Source: Apricaphanius iberus
Taxonomy: Eukaryota > Chordata > Actinopteri > Cyprinodontiformes > Aphaniidae
Length of the DNA stretch: 64,000 nt
Reading direction: 5' to 3'
Assembly: GCA_028564705.1 (NCBI GenBank)
Contig: JAPXFQ010001533.1
Coordinates: 434,001-498,000 of the forward strand
This document shows positions 23,110-34,575 of the stretch, piece by piece; position 1 is the stretch's first letter; each line of letters opens with the position of its first letter. The notes under the pieces are model-generated. The model was not told the origin of the DNA. It ran no database searches and saw only the letters and a list, made by a program, of their open reading frames with translations. The translations under genes and the position numbers were made by a program.

Positions 23110-26100
23110 CTTAAAAGCAGTATTATATCTTTGTCTTCATTTGTTTTCCAGAATGATGGTTTGTGCATGAAAACTTGGTTTTTGCTAACTGTCCCACTCT
23201 CGTAATGTCTGTCTATTCCACATTTGCTTTAATTGTAAGCACAAACTTCCTCCTTTCTCTATCTCTCTTCCGGTTTTCTTAAAGGTACAGTATCCCTTAA
23301 GGTGAAGGACGTAAACTGTACAATCGATTGATCGAGGAGGTCCTCTAGTGGCCGTTAGCTGCAAAATCCATAAATAAACTGCACCATTTGAAAAGCTGCA
23401 GGTTTCAAAGCATGGGGAAAAAAGTAGCGGCTTGTAGTCTGGAAAATAGAGTAAATGCTGCAAAACATGGTACTGCAAAATAATAAATAAAGGGTAACAT
23501 AATTTTTTGTCATTTTTTATTTGATTAACAACATGGAATTTAAAATGTAATCAGAAAAGCAAAAGTATAGTAGGATTTGAGCTAAATTTTGAAAAAACAA
23601 TTCTAAAGGAGGTAAACAACCTCTTTTTAGTTTCATGCTAATTCAGAGGTAGTTGTAGGTGTTTTTCTTATTGTGGAATGGAACCAACAAATTTATCCAC
23701 ATCTGCATGTCTCCTTCTTGGAAATTTTAATGAATCCACAGTAAAAAAAAAAGACTCTGAGGAAGAATTGTCCAACATTAGCAATGATATAGAAAGGAGG
23801 ATTTTTAGAAGTGCTCTAAAATGAAGGTTGTGTCCTAAAATGAACTCTCGGTCTAACAAAGCATTTAACCCCTTCCTGCTGAGGCCAAACCCAATTGTTT
23901 GTGTAGGCTTAATGAGGACTTCGAGTGATAAGAACCGTTAAATAGTTTTGGCCAGTTGAGTCAAGCATTTTATTCCCAAAGCATTTTATTCCCAAAAAGT
24001 CAGAAACTGAGGAGCTAATGTTTTTCCACCCATGACCTGATGGTCGGCTTTTACTTTTCCTGCCTTGGTTCTGCTTTATGGACTCCTGTCAAACTTCATA
24101 AGCTGGATCCAAAGTTATTTCCATAGGCCTCTCACAACCCATGCTCATCTATCACTGTGATCTCTATTATGCAGCAAACTTCCTGCTGTGGTCACAGACC
24201 GTGATAACTAGACAGCGTGGAAACAGATGTGTGCGAAGGTGACCCGAGTGCATGTTGAAAATGAAAAAGGTGAGCAAACACCTTTGTTAATTATCTAGGT
24301 TTCATGAAGGAAATCACTCATGAAGTCCAGGGTTCAAGGAGGGGAAGGCCAGTCACTGGTCACGATGAGAGCTTGTCTTATTATTATTCCCAGCCTCCCT
24401 CCATGCCCCTCCAGATTTGACTTCTAGTGCTTACAGTTTTAGTCACAGAGTAATGACCCTCAAGTCGTCTGTCATCTTCAGTCGGGCACAGTCATGCTTT
24501 ACCGGACCAGCTCACAGTGGGATAATTCTGCCTCACCTCTTCACCCTTTGCTTAATCCATCAGTTTACTCTCAGAGATCGAGACATATTTCACTCAACAA
24601 GCATTGACTTTTTCTGATTGATATTTTGCAGGCTCTGGGATGTAGTGGCTACTCGCCTTCTCCTATTGTTAAACCTTATTGTGTGTTTTCACTGCCATCA
24701 GGAGGGAAGTGAGATAAAGCAGCCTTTCTTTGCTTATATATGTGTAACTGTCTCTGCATTTGGCAGTTGGACTCCTCCTGCTTATGAGAGACTTCAGGCA
24801 CCCGGGCTATTGTTTTACACAAGGTTACAGGAAGGTCAGATTCAGGATCGATGAGGAAACGACTCTGCTGCTCTAAACTCTATTTCTGCCTAGCAGGATC
24901 CACTCAGAGGAGCCGGGATATCGGAAGCCCCAAATGGGAGGATCGTTAACATGACTGATGGAGGGAAAGAGGGGGACAAGAGGAAGAAGAGAAGGAAGTG
25001 AAATGAGCAAGCGAAAAGAGAGCTGTTATAGTGAAATTTGAATCAGTCCATTGGAATGGCTCGAAAGGGTTTTTATGAGATGTTTATCAAGCAGAATATT
25101 ATACTCCAGATCCATTTCAAATGCCAAATGACAAAGTACTGATTTGCCTATAACAGAGAATTATTAAGTTCATGATTTTTGACTTGAAGCTCTGCTTAAA
25201 CGTTCTAAGCAGTTCATATCTGGAATACGGTCTTGATTCTGGTAGTGAGACTTGTAAAATATAGTACCACGTAAGTACGTAAGTAAGTAAAACAGTAGTG
25301 CATATTATTTAATTCAATTAAAATACTTTATTAATGCCAATGTGAAACAAATATTGCAACTCATATCATTCAGGTATCTATAAAGATTTATTGAAGATGC
25401 TTTTGGATGAGAGGAGGGATGATCTCATGTGGTACTGACTGAAACACCGTTTACAATGATTTCAAATTGCCCATTATGATGGATGAAGGAGATGGTTTGA
25501 ACTTCTTCATTTATTTTCTCTCTCCTCTGTGCTCCTCCTCTGGATCCACAGCTCTCCTTTTCAACTCATCTGGGATTTCTTGCTACAGTTAATGTAGAAT
25601 GCAAGTTTGTGTGATGTTAATCAGCTACTCCCAGTTGTAAACTACCTTGTTGCTACCTTTATGCATCGCAATACATTTCTAAAAGTTAAAAAGTAGCAGC
25701 ACAAAACGTCCATCCAGCTGCACAGCTTTCAGAAATTACAGAAGAGTAGGTGTCCAAAACAGAAATGTTTCTGCCAGAATAAGGGAAAATTAAAGTTTTT
25801 TAAAAGAGAAAATCAGAATGAAAGTACAGAGCTACTCCAACATTCTGCCACTTTTTTGTTTTTATGACCATGCCATTTTAAAATGAAAAAAGAAATGTTC
25901 TTATTTATTAACCTGTATAATTAAAGGATGAATTTTAAACAGGTTTTCCATTTTTATTTAAAAGTTAAACATTTCCAAGTTTAAAGCTTTACAAAAAGAA
26001 AATGTCCCTAGATATTAGTCGGAAAGATGCAGGTTACTGTCTGAATCTGACCTCAAAATCTCAAATGGTCACCTTACTTATTTAATGTGGTGAAAGCAGG

Positions 26101-27540
26101 AGTAAAAATAAAAAATATATATATTTACTTACATTTCTGAGAATTTTATATTTAATCAAATTTACCATCCTCAGAACTATGCAATGTGCAGTTTCAACAA
26201 TGTTGCTTCAGTATCTGGAAGCACAAAACCTTTATCATTGTACTTGCATATATTGCTAAAGATAGTCACTCAGGTGATTTAGCATATTAATTATCCAATT
26301 GTCTGTTTTTTGAGTCTGGAACTGCATCATGGTTAAATATGAATCAACATTTTCTCCAATGGTTCCTAAGGTTTCAGAGGACAGCTGAAGGAGCTACCTT
26401 AGCTGTCTGGTTTGGTCTTCAGTTAAATACGTCCCAAAGTATCTCCAGTAGTATTTCTACCACAGTTTGAGAACCCATTGAGTTTAGCATAAATCTTATC
26501 TTGTTCCATCTTGACAATTCCATTCATAAGACGTCAAAGTAATCTTCCTGTTTGACTATTGAACATTCGACATGTAGTGTTTCTAGTCAAAGAAGCTATA
26601 TGATATCAGAATACTTAGAATTATATACATTCTCACAAAAACTGGAAACATGTTAACTGTCTAAAGGAGTGAATTCAACGCAGAGCTAGATCACCTTCTT
26701 TTAGAAAATACATAAACAGTTCCTTCTGAAAACGCTTTGCTGTGCAATAATGTTCACAGCGTCACCGGGCCTTATAAGAACCTCAGGGGGTTGCTTTAAT
26801 GTTTCCTTTCCTTTCTGCTTCTTTGGAGCAAAGCGGAAATTGCAGATTGGAAGCATAAAGGGAGTTAAGAACATCTCACACTGATTATGAGCAGTGTGAA
26901 ATTCACATTATTTTGAAATGCTGAACCAAAACGTCTTTAGTTTGAGCAAAGCTCTGAAGTTTGGTTCTGGTTCCGCTGGCTGCGAAGGAACAGAGCAGCC
27001 TCAGGGTGCTGTAAACAGAAGAAGAGATGTCTCACCTAAAGTGCTTGTATGCAACTCTAACAAAGATAACCAACATTTTTGAAAAATGTATTTCGACATT
27101 TTCAAGCTATATTTATCTTTTTCAAGCGATGTTTACATTTTAGAGCTACAACTTGACAGGTAGAAGTTTATTTTAGTGTATCTTTTTTTTACATTATTTC
27201 AAATGCAACTCCAGATATCTGCTGATTTATTAAAGATCTTATTCAATATCAACATCCCAACATTTAGATGATTTGGATCCTAGCCTGAGAATGTGAGTAC
27301 ATTTTAATATGTTAATTTTTATGGGATTTTGTAGAACATCAATTGATATTATTAAATGCTTAACTTATTTTACTAAGAGCGTTTATATTTGTATCAGGCA
27401 TGGACAAAAGATTGTGCTGTTATTTTATTGTGCCTTCATGAACGAAAAGTTTTCTTACATTTCTGAATCTTTTGATTAAAGTGTAAAATCTGAAAATACA
27501 TCCCCAGATTTGGAAATAATGTCTGAATCAATATTTATTG
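23110..27540. other. Mostly unique sequence, no supported gene
   Basis: Frames at 24,417-24,854 are short, have no domain and lie in moderately GC-rich DNA. The segment 23,282-23,480 (GTACAGTATCCCTTAAGGTG and CCTCTAGTGGCCGTTAGC) may be a small diverged repeat. A run of GTAAGTA units lies at about 25,265-25,285. Otherwise nothing recognised. Confidence 0.4.
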
Positions 27541-30500
27541 TAAAATAATTCATACAAAATTTTTACAAACATTTTATCAAAATGATACAAAATAAAGCTG
27601 TAGCCAAGTCAAGGGATATTTATTCCATGACAGGCTTTGGTGAAGACAGTGGAAAGGGGGAGAGCGAGTGACAACGTTTAAATTAAACTTTTAAATTTAC
27701 TCTTCACTGCACTGATATAGTGAACCCCCACCTAATTAAAGATAAGTATTCGAGAATTTAGATATTAAAACATTGAAGTTACAATCCACAGAACAAAGTA
27801 TTTGTGGAAGATTCAGATATTAGGGATTTTTTTCATACAGCAGACCTAAAATATATAATAGAAAATGAAATCTGAAAGCTGAAATATATACTGTAAGTGC
27901 TCTGCGTACAAAGTAGTAAATACAGCAGCTCCATTCATTTTTCTTGCTGCTGATTGGCTATAAACCCAAAAAGTAAAAACATGCAAGACCATAAATCTTA
28001 ATCAGAGCTACAAAGGAAGGGTTAGATTAATGGGACATCCCACCCCTAAATTAACTTTATTCTGCTGCCATGTTCCCTAGAGTTAGATAAGTGAGAAGAA
28101 GCATTTTGTAACCAGCCAGGTCATTCTCCTGATCTGGCAGCAGTCCGTTATTTTAAACTAGGATAAATAATACTTCATGTTTGTAGGATATTTGGACTAC
28201 AGAAACAGATTTAGACTTGAGACTACATTATGACAAAGCACCACTGTAAGCCGCTGCTGCAAGGCAGGACACGACGCAGCGCCCTCAAAAGACACCTACT
28301 TCCATAAGCACAAATGTGTGAGCTGAAATGAATTTTTACTACCATAGTATGAGTATGTCATACGTCTTGTACAAGAAAATGGTTTTTGGTTGTTTAGCGA
28401 AGGGTTGTGAATACAAGCCAAAGACATACAACAACACAATGTTTTGCAGAATTCCATCTACTGTGGAATGAGGAAGACAACAGGTCAACTTGGTCCCCTG
28501 GGAATTTCTCAAACAACACCAATGGAGAAAATTGATCAATATCGGGTTTGTAAGGAACATTTCACACTAAAAGCCAAGGAAGAAAAAATATATAATATAC
28601 CAGAAACATGGCACTGCATCTGAAGAATCCGGCAGTCCCCTCTATTTTTTGTACATATACTGAACAAAGTCCATCATCAATGGCTGTAAGTAACGTATTT
28701 ACTCTAATGCCTTGGGTGTGTAAAGGTGTAGAGCAGGATGAATGAAGAACCCGGATACAAATGTGGATTATAATGTCCAGATGAGGGTTTATTTTAGGAT
28801 GGAGAAAAAACGAGGTAGACAGCAAAACCAGGAAACGACAAAGGAAAGACATCCATGATCCACGGAGGAATGGAACACTGGCCAGATCTAAAATAACACA
28901 GAAGTAAAAAGGGGACAAGGATCAGGTGAGGAAAATCAAAGGATCACAGGTGCATTACTGTATTACTATAGTAGCGATATCTGGCTGACATTGTCACCTC
29001 CAGGTTTACTCTCTTTTTGGGACATCAAGGGAGTTATGTGATGTTATTGCACCATGCAGCACCGGCTTAAAGCGGTGCTTTGCCCTGTAGTCCCAAAGTC
29101 TAAATCTGCTCCTGTAATTCATCTAGGTTACTTAATATTTTCATTTGCAATCAATGTGATTATTGTGATACTAGATACAGTTAGAATCTTTATTGAGTCA
29201 ATCTTACGAATTTTGGACACAAAGTGCTTGCTGTGCGTTACAATTCATGTACTGTAAATGTAATTGTAAACAATGTGAATTAGCCTGTGCTAACTGGCAA
29301 CAAAGTCCATGCCTGGATGGGCATATTTCAAACAGACATGCATTGCACTTTGTGATTGTAGCATGAAAACATTTTGTAGATGTATAAATACTTTCTATAC
29401 TACTTTTTCCTCACAAAACATCAAGGGTCTACTACGTGCACAACAAAACTGCTCTCTGTTGCTTCCCTTCCGTAATGCATCAGACTTTTCTTTGGCTTCA
29501 AGTCTATCTGTGGACTCTTGCTGTCACAGCGAGAAGCACAGTTTAGTTGACGCTTTGGGAATAAAGCCATGCGAGTGTTCATGTACGATGTGTCACCCAG
29601 CAGCGTTCGGCCTACGCTCAAGAAAACATCAAATTACTGCAGATTGTTTTGGAGGCATTTGACTTTAGAGCAGCAGTTTGGCACCAGCAGCAAAGCCAAT
29701 CCTGACTGATGCATGTTTAGTGAGCTCTGACACGGCCCTTCCTTACTGAATAATCAAATGTCTTTGGGGGCAGGAAGATTGATGCCGCTCCCAGTGAACT
29801 CTAGGATATCCCTGTCCTTAGCTGGGCAAGATTTGGGGGTTTGTGGGAAATGGGGGGGAAACCACTTCCCCTGCTTGTTAAACAAGGCCATTAAAAAGCA
29901 TTATGTTCCCGTATCTGGAAAGTCTTTTGCGTGTCATTGCTTTCATCTGTTGGAGGGCGTCTCTGGGTTTCGCATTTCTTTTGATTATTTTAAAATGCTG
30001 TAAATCTGCTCCCAAGTGTTACAGAGGTTAGTGGAAACAATGAGTTCAAAGAAAAGATGCAGTAGAGAGAAGCTGTGACAAGAGACAACACATCAAAGTA
30101 TCCAACAAATGCTGGGCAACAGTAGTGGCTCTTTCAATGTGGGGGGGCGCTCCTCTTGGAAAAGAATAAACTGTGTAATTCAATTATGATTATAGACAAT
30201 GAATACACACCATAAACTCAGCAAAGGCTGAGGATTTATGATAAAAACTGACGTTTCTCAGGGTGGCTTCAAAGTGCATCTTTCCTAACATGCTACACAT
30301 TCCATGATCTGAGCCATCCAGAACCATGTCATACTCAAACCCAAATAATAATCACATGTTTTCCAGGTTACACTGCCTGGATTAGGAGGTTAAAAGAGAT
30401 TTGGAAGAGGCCTCATAACATCATTCCTTTACGGCTCAGCAGCTTGGCAGATCACTGGATTTGTGGGTCAGATATCTTTACAGTAATTATCAGATAATCA

Positions 30501-31596
30501 GATTAGTCTTTTCCCTGTCCAGACATTTATGGAATTTAATACTTTCACTGTTTTGAGATGCACTGATTAGTATATCATAGATATTTCCTGATCTCTGGTT
30601 TCTGTAAAGCAGTTCTGTGCGTATTAAAGTATAAGGAAATATAGGACATTTAATAAAATGCTTCCTATTCCTGTTTAGTAATTAATTCATACCAGGAGCA
30701 GAAGTGATCAGATTTACCTCAGACATAAACTAGTATGCTTCATCATGCTAAATTTCTGATAGAATAGAAATATCCTTATATGGTGGGGAAATTCTGCTGA
30801 AGCAGCAGCAAAGCGATAAGGTAATCAAAGCATGTATATTCACACAAATATATATATAATATAAAATATAAAAACAGAATAGTATAAAATACAGTAAAGG
30901 CAGAATTGCAACACAACACAGATCTAAGAAATGTTGAACTGAGCTGGACAGTTTTGAAAAATGTATAAAATGAGCCTGAGTATTTGTTCATTAAAAACAA
31001 CACCCTATGTATGAGAAGTGAAAAATAAAACAGCAAACAACAGAGATATGTAAATAACAGCAGAAATGATCATTGAAAGAAGACAAACAGTAAAGTAACA
31101 GAAAGTATGTAAACATTGACAAAGTTTGTTTGGAGCAGTGAAGGTTAAACAGTCTTTAGGCCACTGGGAGGAAGCATCTGCAGAAACGCTGCTTGATGCA
31201 GCTAGGATTACTATTAATATACTTGGATGTAGCATTATAGTAGTTTGAAGATTTAAGAACACTTTCATTTGAGTCACAAATCATAGATTATAAACAATGG
31301 TTTAATTTAAATTATGTTTTGATTTTTTTCTCCTTTTTTTCTGCAGTACCCAATATATACTGATTTATGAGCCAATTGAAAGATTGATTTATATGCCTGG
31401 GATGCCGGTTCTACAAGTGGTGGGGTGCAACAGACATTGACATGTTTTCACAGGTATAAGTCGACTACACCCTCCACCAGCAATGCTGTGGGTGACAGAG
31501 CAGAACAAATCTGATTTAGATTATGTTCATTTTACCTTTCCTGTCCATAAAAGTGACTGAAAAGCTCTCTTTGGCTCAATTGGATCAAGCCAACTC
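27541..31596. other. Mostly unique sequence, no supported gene
   Basis: AT-rich with scattered open frames on both strands (for example 28,562-28,918 minus and 29,309-29,662 plus) that overlap opposite-strand frames and show no domain. The stretch 28,730-28,960 (GATGAGGGTTTATTTTAGGA, CACAGAAGTAAAAAGGGGAC) could be retroelement-derived, but no end was found. Confidence 0.35.
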
Positions 31597-31860
31597 AGAA
31601 TCAAACTTTTATTGTCATTGAACCAGCATCCTAGTACAACGAAATTACATTCCAGTACAACCTGTCCAAGAGCATACAAACAACAACACGTGGATATAAA
31701 CAGGATCAGGCAGGCTCTGGGAGCAGCCATTCACAGAGCTCCCATATCCAGATAAGAAACCTCACACAACAGAGTGAGGTTGCAGCTGCTCAGCGTGGCC
31801 CTACAGCCCGCTTCCCAGGAGCGGGAGGGAGGATCAGGTGAGGGGTGAGCATGTTGACAT
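31597..31860 (-). mobile_element. Possible retroelement 3' end
   Basis: Read on the minus strand, the end is AATTTCGTTGTACTAGGATG, then TCAATGACAATAAAAGTTTG. This is a common 3' terminus of fish retroposons and includes a polyadenylation-like AATAAA. The body towards 31,860 has no recognised protein. Confidence 0.35.
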
Positions 31861-32317
31861 GGGGAGCCAGATTCAAATACCAGCAATTGTTTTGGTCCAG
31901 ACCCGAGATCATTGTTCTTCTTCAAAGTCTCTCACTGGTTTTAATGGCAACTCCATTGCTCAGATGGGGTGGGACAACTTTTTTTGAATTAAATACTAAA
32001 AATATTATTATTATTTTAGCTTTCTACTTAAAAGTGTATGATGGGAATTAGCAGCAACTTTGTACATTTTGTCACCTTACAGGGAGAGTTCAGATTTCCT
32101 TAAGCCAAAAATGTGGAGCGAAAATACCAACTTGCTCCCTAATCTTTAGGTTGAGGAAGTGGTTCTACCACATCCTGTTTGCAATCTAATCAGATCTTTA
32201 ACTTGTTACTGAATTGCTTTTAAACATATTTTACATGTTTTTATTTTAATTATTTGATCAAACTGGCCACGTTTACATGTGCAAAATGTCATTAATTTAT
32301 GGAGCCCGGCAGGGGTC
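31861..32317. other. Unique AT-rich sequence
   Basis: No gene or element recognised. Confidence 0.4.
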
Positions 32318-32351
32318 AGGTGCAGAAATAATTTTTGAGGGGTAGGAATCC
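32318..32351 (+). repeat. Left inverted end
   Basis: Pairs with 42,226-42,259; a single mismatch near its inner side (GTAGGAAT here versus GTAAGAAT in the reverse complement of the right end). Confidence 0.7.
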
Positions 32352-32631
32352 ATACCCTTGGCTTACTAAACCGTAACACGAATTCGTAATCCATACCCTC
32401 AGGTTATCAAACTGTGACCGTCTGGGGGGGGTCCTTTCTGCTTAATAATATTCCCTGGTTGTCAGTAGGAAGCAAAGTGCTGCTTTGGTAGAGTGGTTAA
32501 TATACAGGTCAGACAGGTAGATAGGAAGAGACAGGTTAATGTTAGTAGTCAGGCAGAGTGTCAAAAGTTAGGAAGAGATAGGAAGAGGTAGAGTAGCTAG
32601 GTAGAGATAGATTAATGTAAGCCAGGTATAG

Positions 32632-33073
32632 ATCCGGAGCCGGTCGCGGCTTACCGCCGCGGAAGAAATGCGCCCCACGGGGGCCAGCCAGCGCCGGAGA
32701 GAGGTCTCTCAAGGGGATCCTCCCGCACAGTGCGGCCGCCCATTACCTGCCGGGTTGAATCCCCCGGGCAGACTGTGCGGACCCCACCCGTTTATCTCTT
32801 AAACGTTTCTCGCCCTCTTCAACTCTGTCCTCTCAGTTCTGTCTATTTTTCCTTAAGATAGTTCTGTCTATTTTTCCTTAAGATAGTTCTGTCTATTTTT
32901 CCTTAAGATAGTTGTCGACTATCGGTCTCGTGCCGGTATTTAGCCTTACATGGAGTTTACCACCCACTTTGGGCTGCATTCTCAAACAACCCGACTCCGA
33001 GAAGACCCCGGCATGACGGGGGCCGTTACCGGCCCTACACCGTCCACGGGCTGAGCCTCGATCAGGAGGACTC
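32632..33073 (-). pseudogene. 28S rRNA gene fragment, degenerate
   Basis: On the minus strand it matches the large-subunit rRNA gene near its 5' side, across the D2 expansion region. Recognisable conserved stretches include CTGATCGAGGCTCAGCCCGT, GGACGGTGTAGGGCCGGTAA, AATGCAGCCCAAAGTGGGTG, GTAAACTCCATGTAAGGCTA, AATACCGGCACGAGACCGAT and AAACGGGTGGGGTCCGCACA. It is about 440 bp, mutated at many normally invariant positions, and contains a triplicated 25-bp segment, so it is not a functional rRNA. It lies antisense inside a LINE-tail retroposon. Confidence 0.85.
32836..32910. repeat. Three perfect copies of a 25-bp unit
   Basis: The unit begins GTTCTGTCTATTTTTCCTTA and is repeated without mismatch at 32,836, 32,861 and 32,886. 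It is itself a mutated piece of the 28S sequence in which it lies, corresponding to the stretch just after the conserved ACCGATAGTC on the rRNA strand. Confidence 0.95.
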
Positions 33074-33700
33074 AGACAGAGTGTTGGTAGCCAGGTCTCC
33101 TAGTAGCTAGGAGACAGGTTAATGTTAGTAGCTATGCTGCTTTAGGCTAGGCTGTTGGAGGACATTATTAGGGTCTGTTCCTACTTTCTCTCCTACTTCT
33201 CCCCAACTGCATGATGTGCTGTCAATTCAAGCACTAACCTGTTTTCTATTATAGTAGGTGCTCCGGATTAGCCCTGCTTGACGACCCTGACTAAGATGGT
33301 ATTGCAGTGACGGAAAATTCTCCACGTCCTGCAACAAACTTCTGCATCAGTTCTATTGCTCTTTCTGTGTCTCTGTTATGTATTCTCCAAGCCACAGACG
33401 GTCGCGGCAGATAACCGCTTGTGCTGAGCCTGGTTCTGCCGGAGGTTTCTTCCTGTTAAAAGGGAGTTTTTCCTTCCCACTGTCGCTGCATGCTTGCTCA
33501 GTATGAGGGATTGCTGAGAATTCCACGACGCAATCTTCTGTGGTTCTGTAATTTCTACACTAAACATTGTATTGTAATAACTCTTTTTGTAAAGTGCCTT
33601 GAGATGACATCTGTTGTGAAATGGCGCTATATAAATAAACTGAATTGAAATTGAATTGAATATACAGGATTAGCACCTGGTATGTTGCGGTTTGAATCCT

Positions 33701-34030
33701 GGTCAAGTCATCAGCCTGTGTTTTGTCACACAGCTATTTTCAAGGCTATGAACATAACCGTTTTTAAAACCGGGGACCTTTCCCCGGCATTTTTATGCGT
33801 TATAGTTTTGTCCCCACTACATAAAACCAGATGTGATATTTTTTAACAGTGCAGGTCTAACATCCACTTATGCTCCCATTGCTATTTTCATATAATCAGT
33901 ATACAAACTGATATCCACAATCCTAAACAGTTTCTACATGTGCGAATGTTGTAGCATTCTTTGCCGCGATTCATGTTACGTCCAATACAGACTTGCATTC
34001 AAAGTGGGCACTGTATCAACAAGTAACTGG
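33701..34030. other. Interior of the outer nested element
   Basis: Non-coding sequence between the SINE-like head and the LTR insertion. Ends with CTGG, the left copy of the LTR element's target duplication. Confidence 0.4.
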
Positions 34031-34560
34031 TGTTGAATTAAATAATTATCATAAGTAATTCAATGTATGTTCAAGCAGAGACAAAATGGAGCCAATTTCC
34101 AGTTTAACATTTATTTTGAACAGATTAACAAATTGCAGTTTTACAGAGGAATTTTGCCCCCGTCAGTTCCTCTGTGGTCCAGACTTAAAGAAATATGAAC
34201 AATTAACTGATCTTCATTTCACAGCTTTATAGACAACCGGGCCTCTAGGCGTTTCTAATCTCTCCAATCAGAACATTTTCATACAGTGTCTTAGCTCTTA
34301 TTGGCTGTCAGAAAATTATACAGTCATATGGGTGAGACGTTTTTTCTTAAAAGCTCATTCTGAATTTATGGTTTTATGGCAACACCCCACCTCTACAGAC
34401 ATCCTGTTTACAGCTTGCAATAAAAACTCACCCCAGAGTTTTATGACTTAAAAGCTTATCTGCATAAACAATAGTGTCAGACCCATAACCATGCAAACTT
34501 TATAAACAGTCTTTTACCTTCTGAATGATAAAAGTTTAAACCTTATGCAGAATTACCACA
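34031..34560 (-). repeat. LTR (3' LTR on the minus strand)
   Basis: 530 bp, differing from the other LTR by about 7 substitutions by eye (about 1.3 percent), which implies a fairly recent insertion. Boundaries are TG...CA in both strand senses. Confidence 0.9.
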
Positions 34561-34575
34561 ATTCCCTCTTTTCAA
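34561..34575 (-). promoter_or_regulatory. Polypurine tract of the LTR element
   Basis: Minus strand GAAAAGAGGGAAT directly abuts the LTR start TGTGGTAATT, the expected position for plus-strand DNA priming. Confidence 0.65.

Larger units (their letters stand above)
32509..33660 (+). mobile_element. LINE-tail retroposon carrying antisense 28S rDNA
   Basis: Flanked by direct copies of AATATACAGG (32,499-32,508 and 33,659-33,668), the two leading A bases being ambiguous with the tail. The 3' half holds GGAGGTTTCTTCCTGTTAAA, AGGGAGTTTTTCCTTCCCAC and TGGCGCTATATAAATAAACT, ending in GAATTGAAATTGAATTGAA. This is the 3' UTR and tail of a common fish L2-type LINE. The 5' part contains short related repeats (GACAGGTTAATGTTAGTAG on both sides of the rDNA) and an antisense 28S segment. 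No ORF remains. The single pair of target duplications shows that LINE tail and rDNA moved together. Confidence 0.7.
32483..33700 (+). mobile_element. tRNA-like SINE head split by a retroposon
   Basis: The sequence TTTGGTAGAGTGGTTAAT before the insertion (32,485-32,502) looks like an A box. GCGGTTTGAATCCTGG after it (33,687-33,702) looks like a B box. With the inserted retroposon (32,509-33,660) and one duplication removed, the two boxes fall at about tRNA spacing. It is an old tRNA-derived SINE head interrupted by a later insertion. Confidence 0.45.

Noticed and set aside
32632..33073. A working ribosomal RNA gene
   Set aside because: Only a 440-bp piece, mutated at conserved positions, internally triplicated and enclosed in a retroposon.
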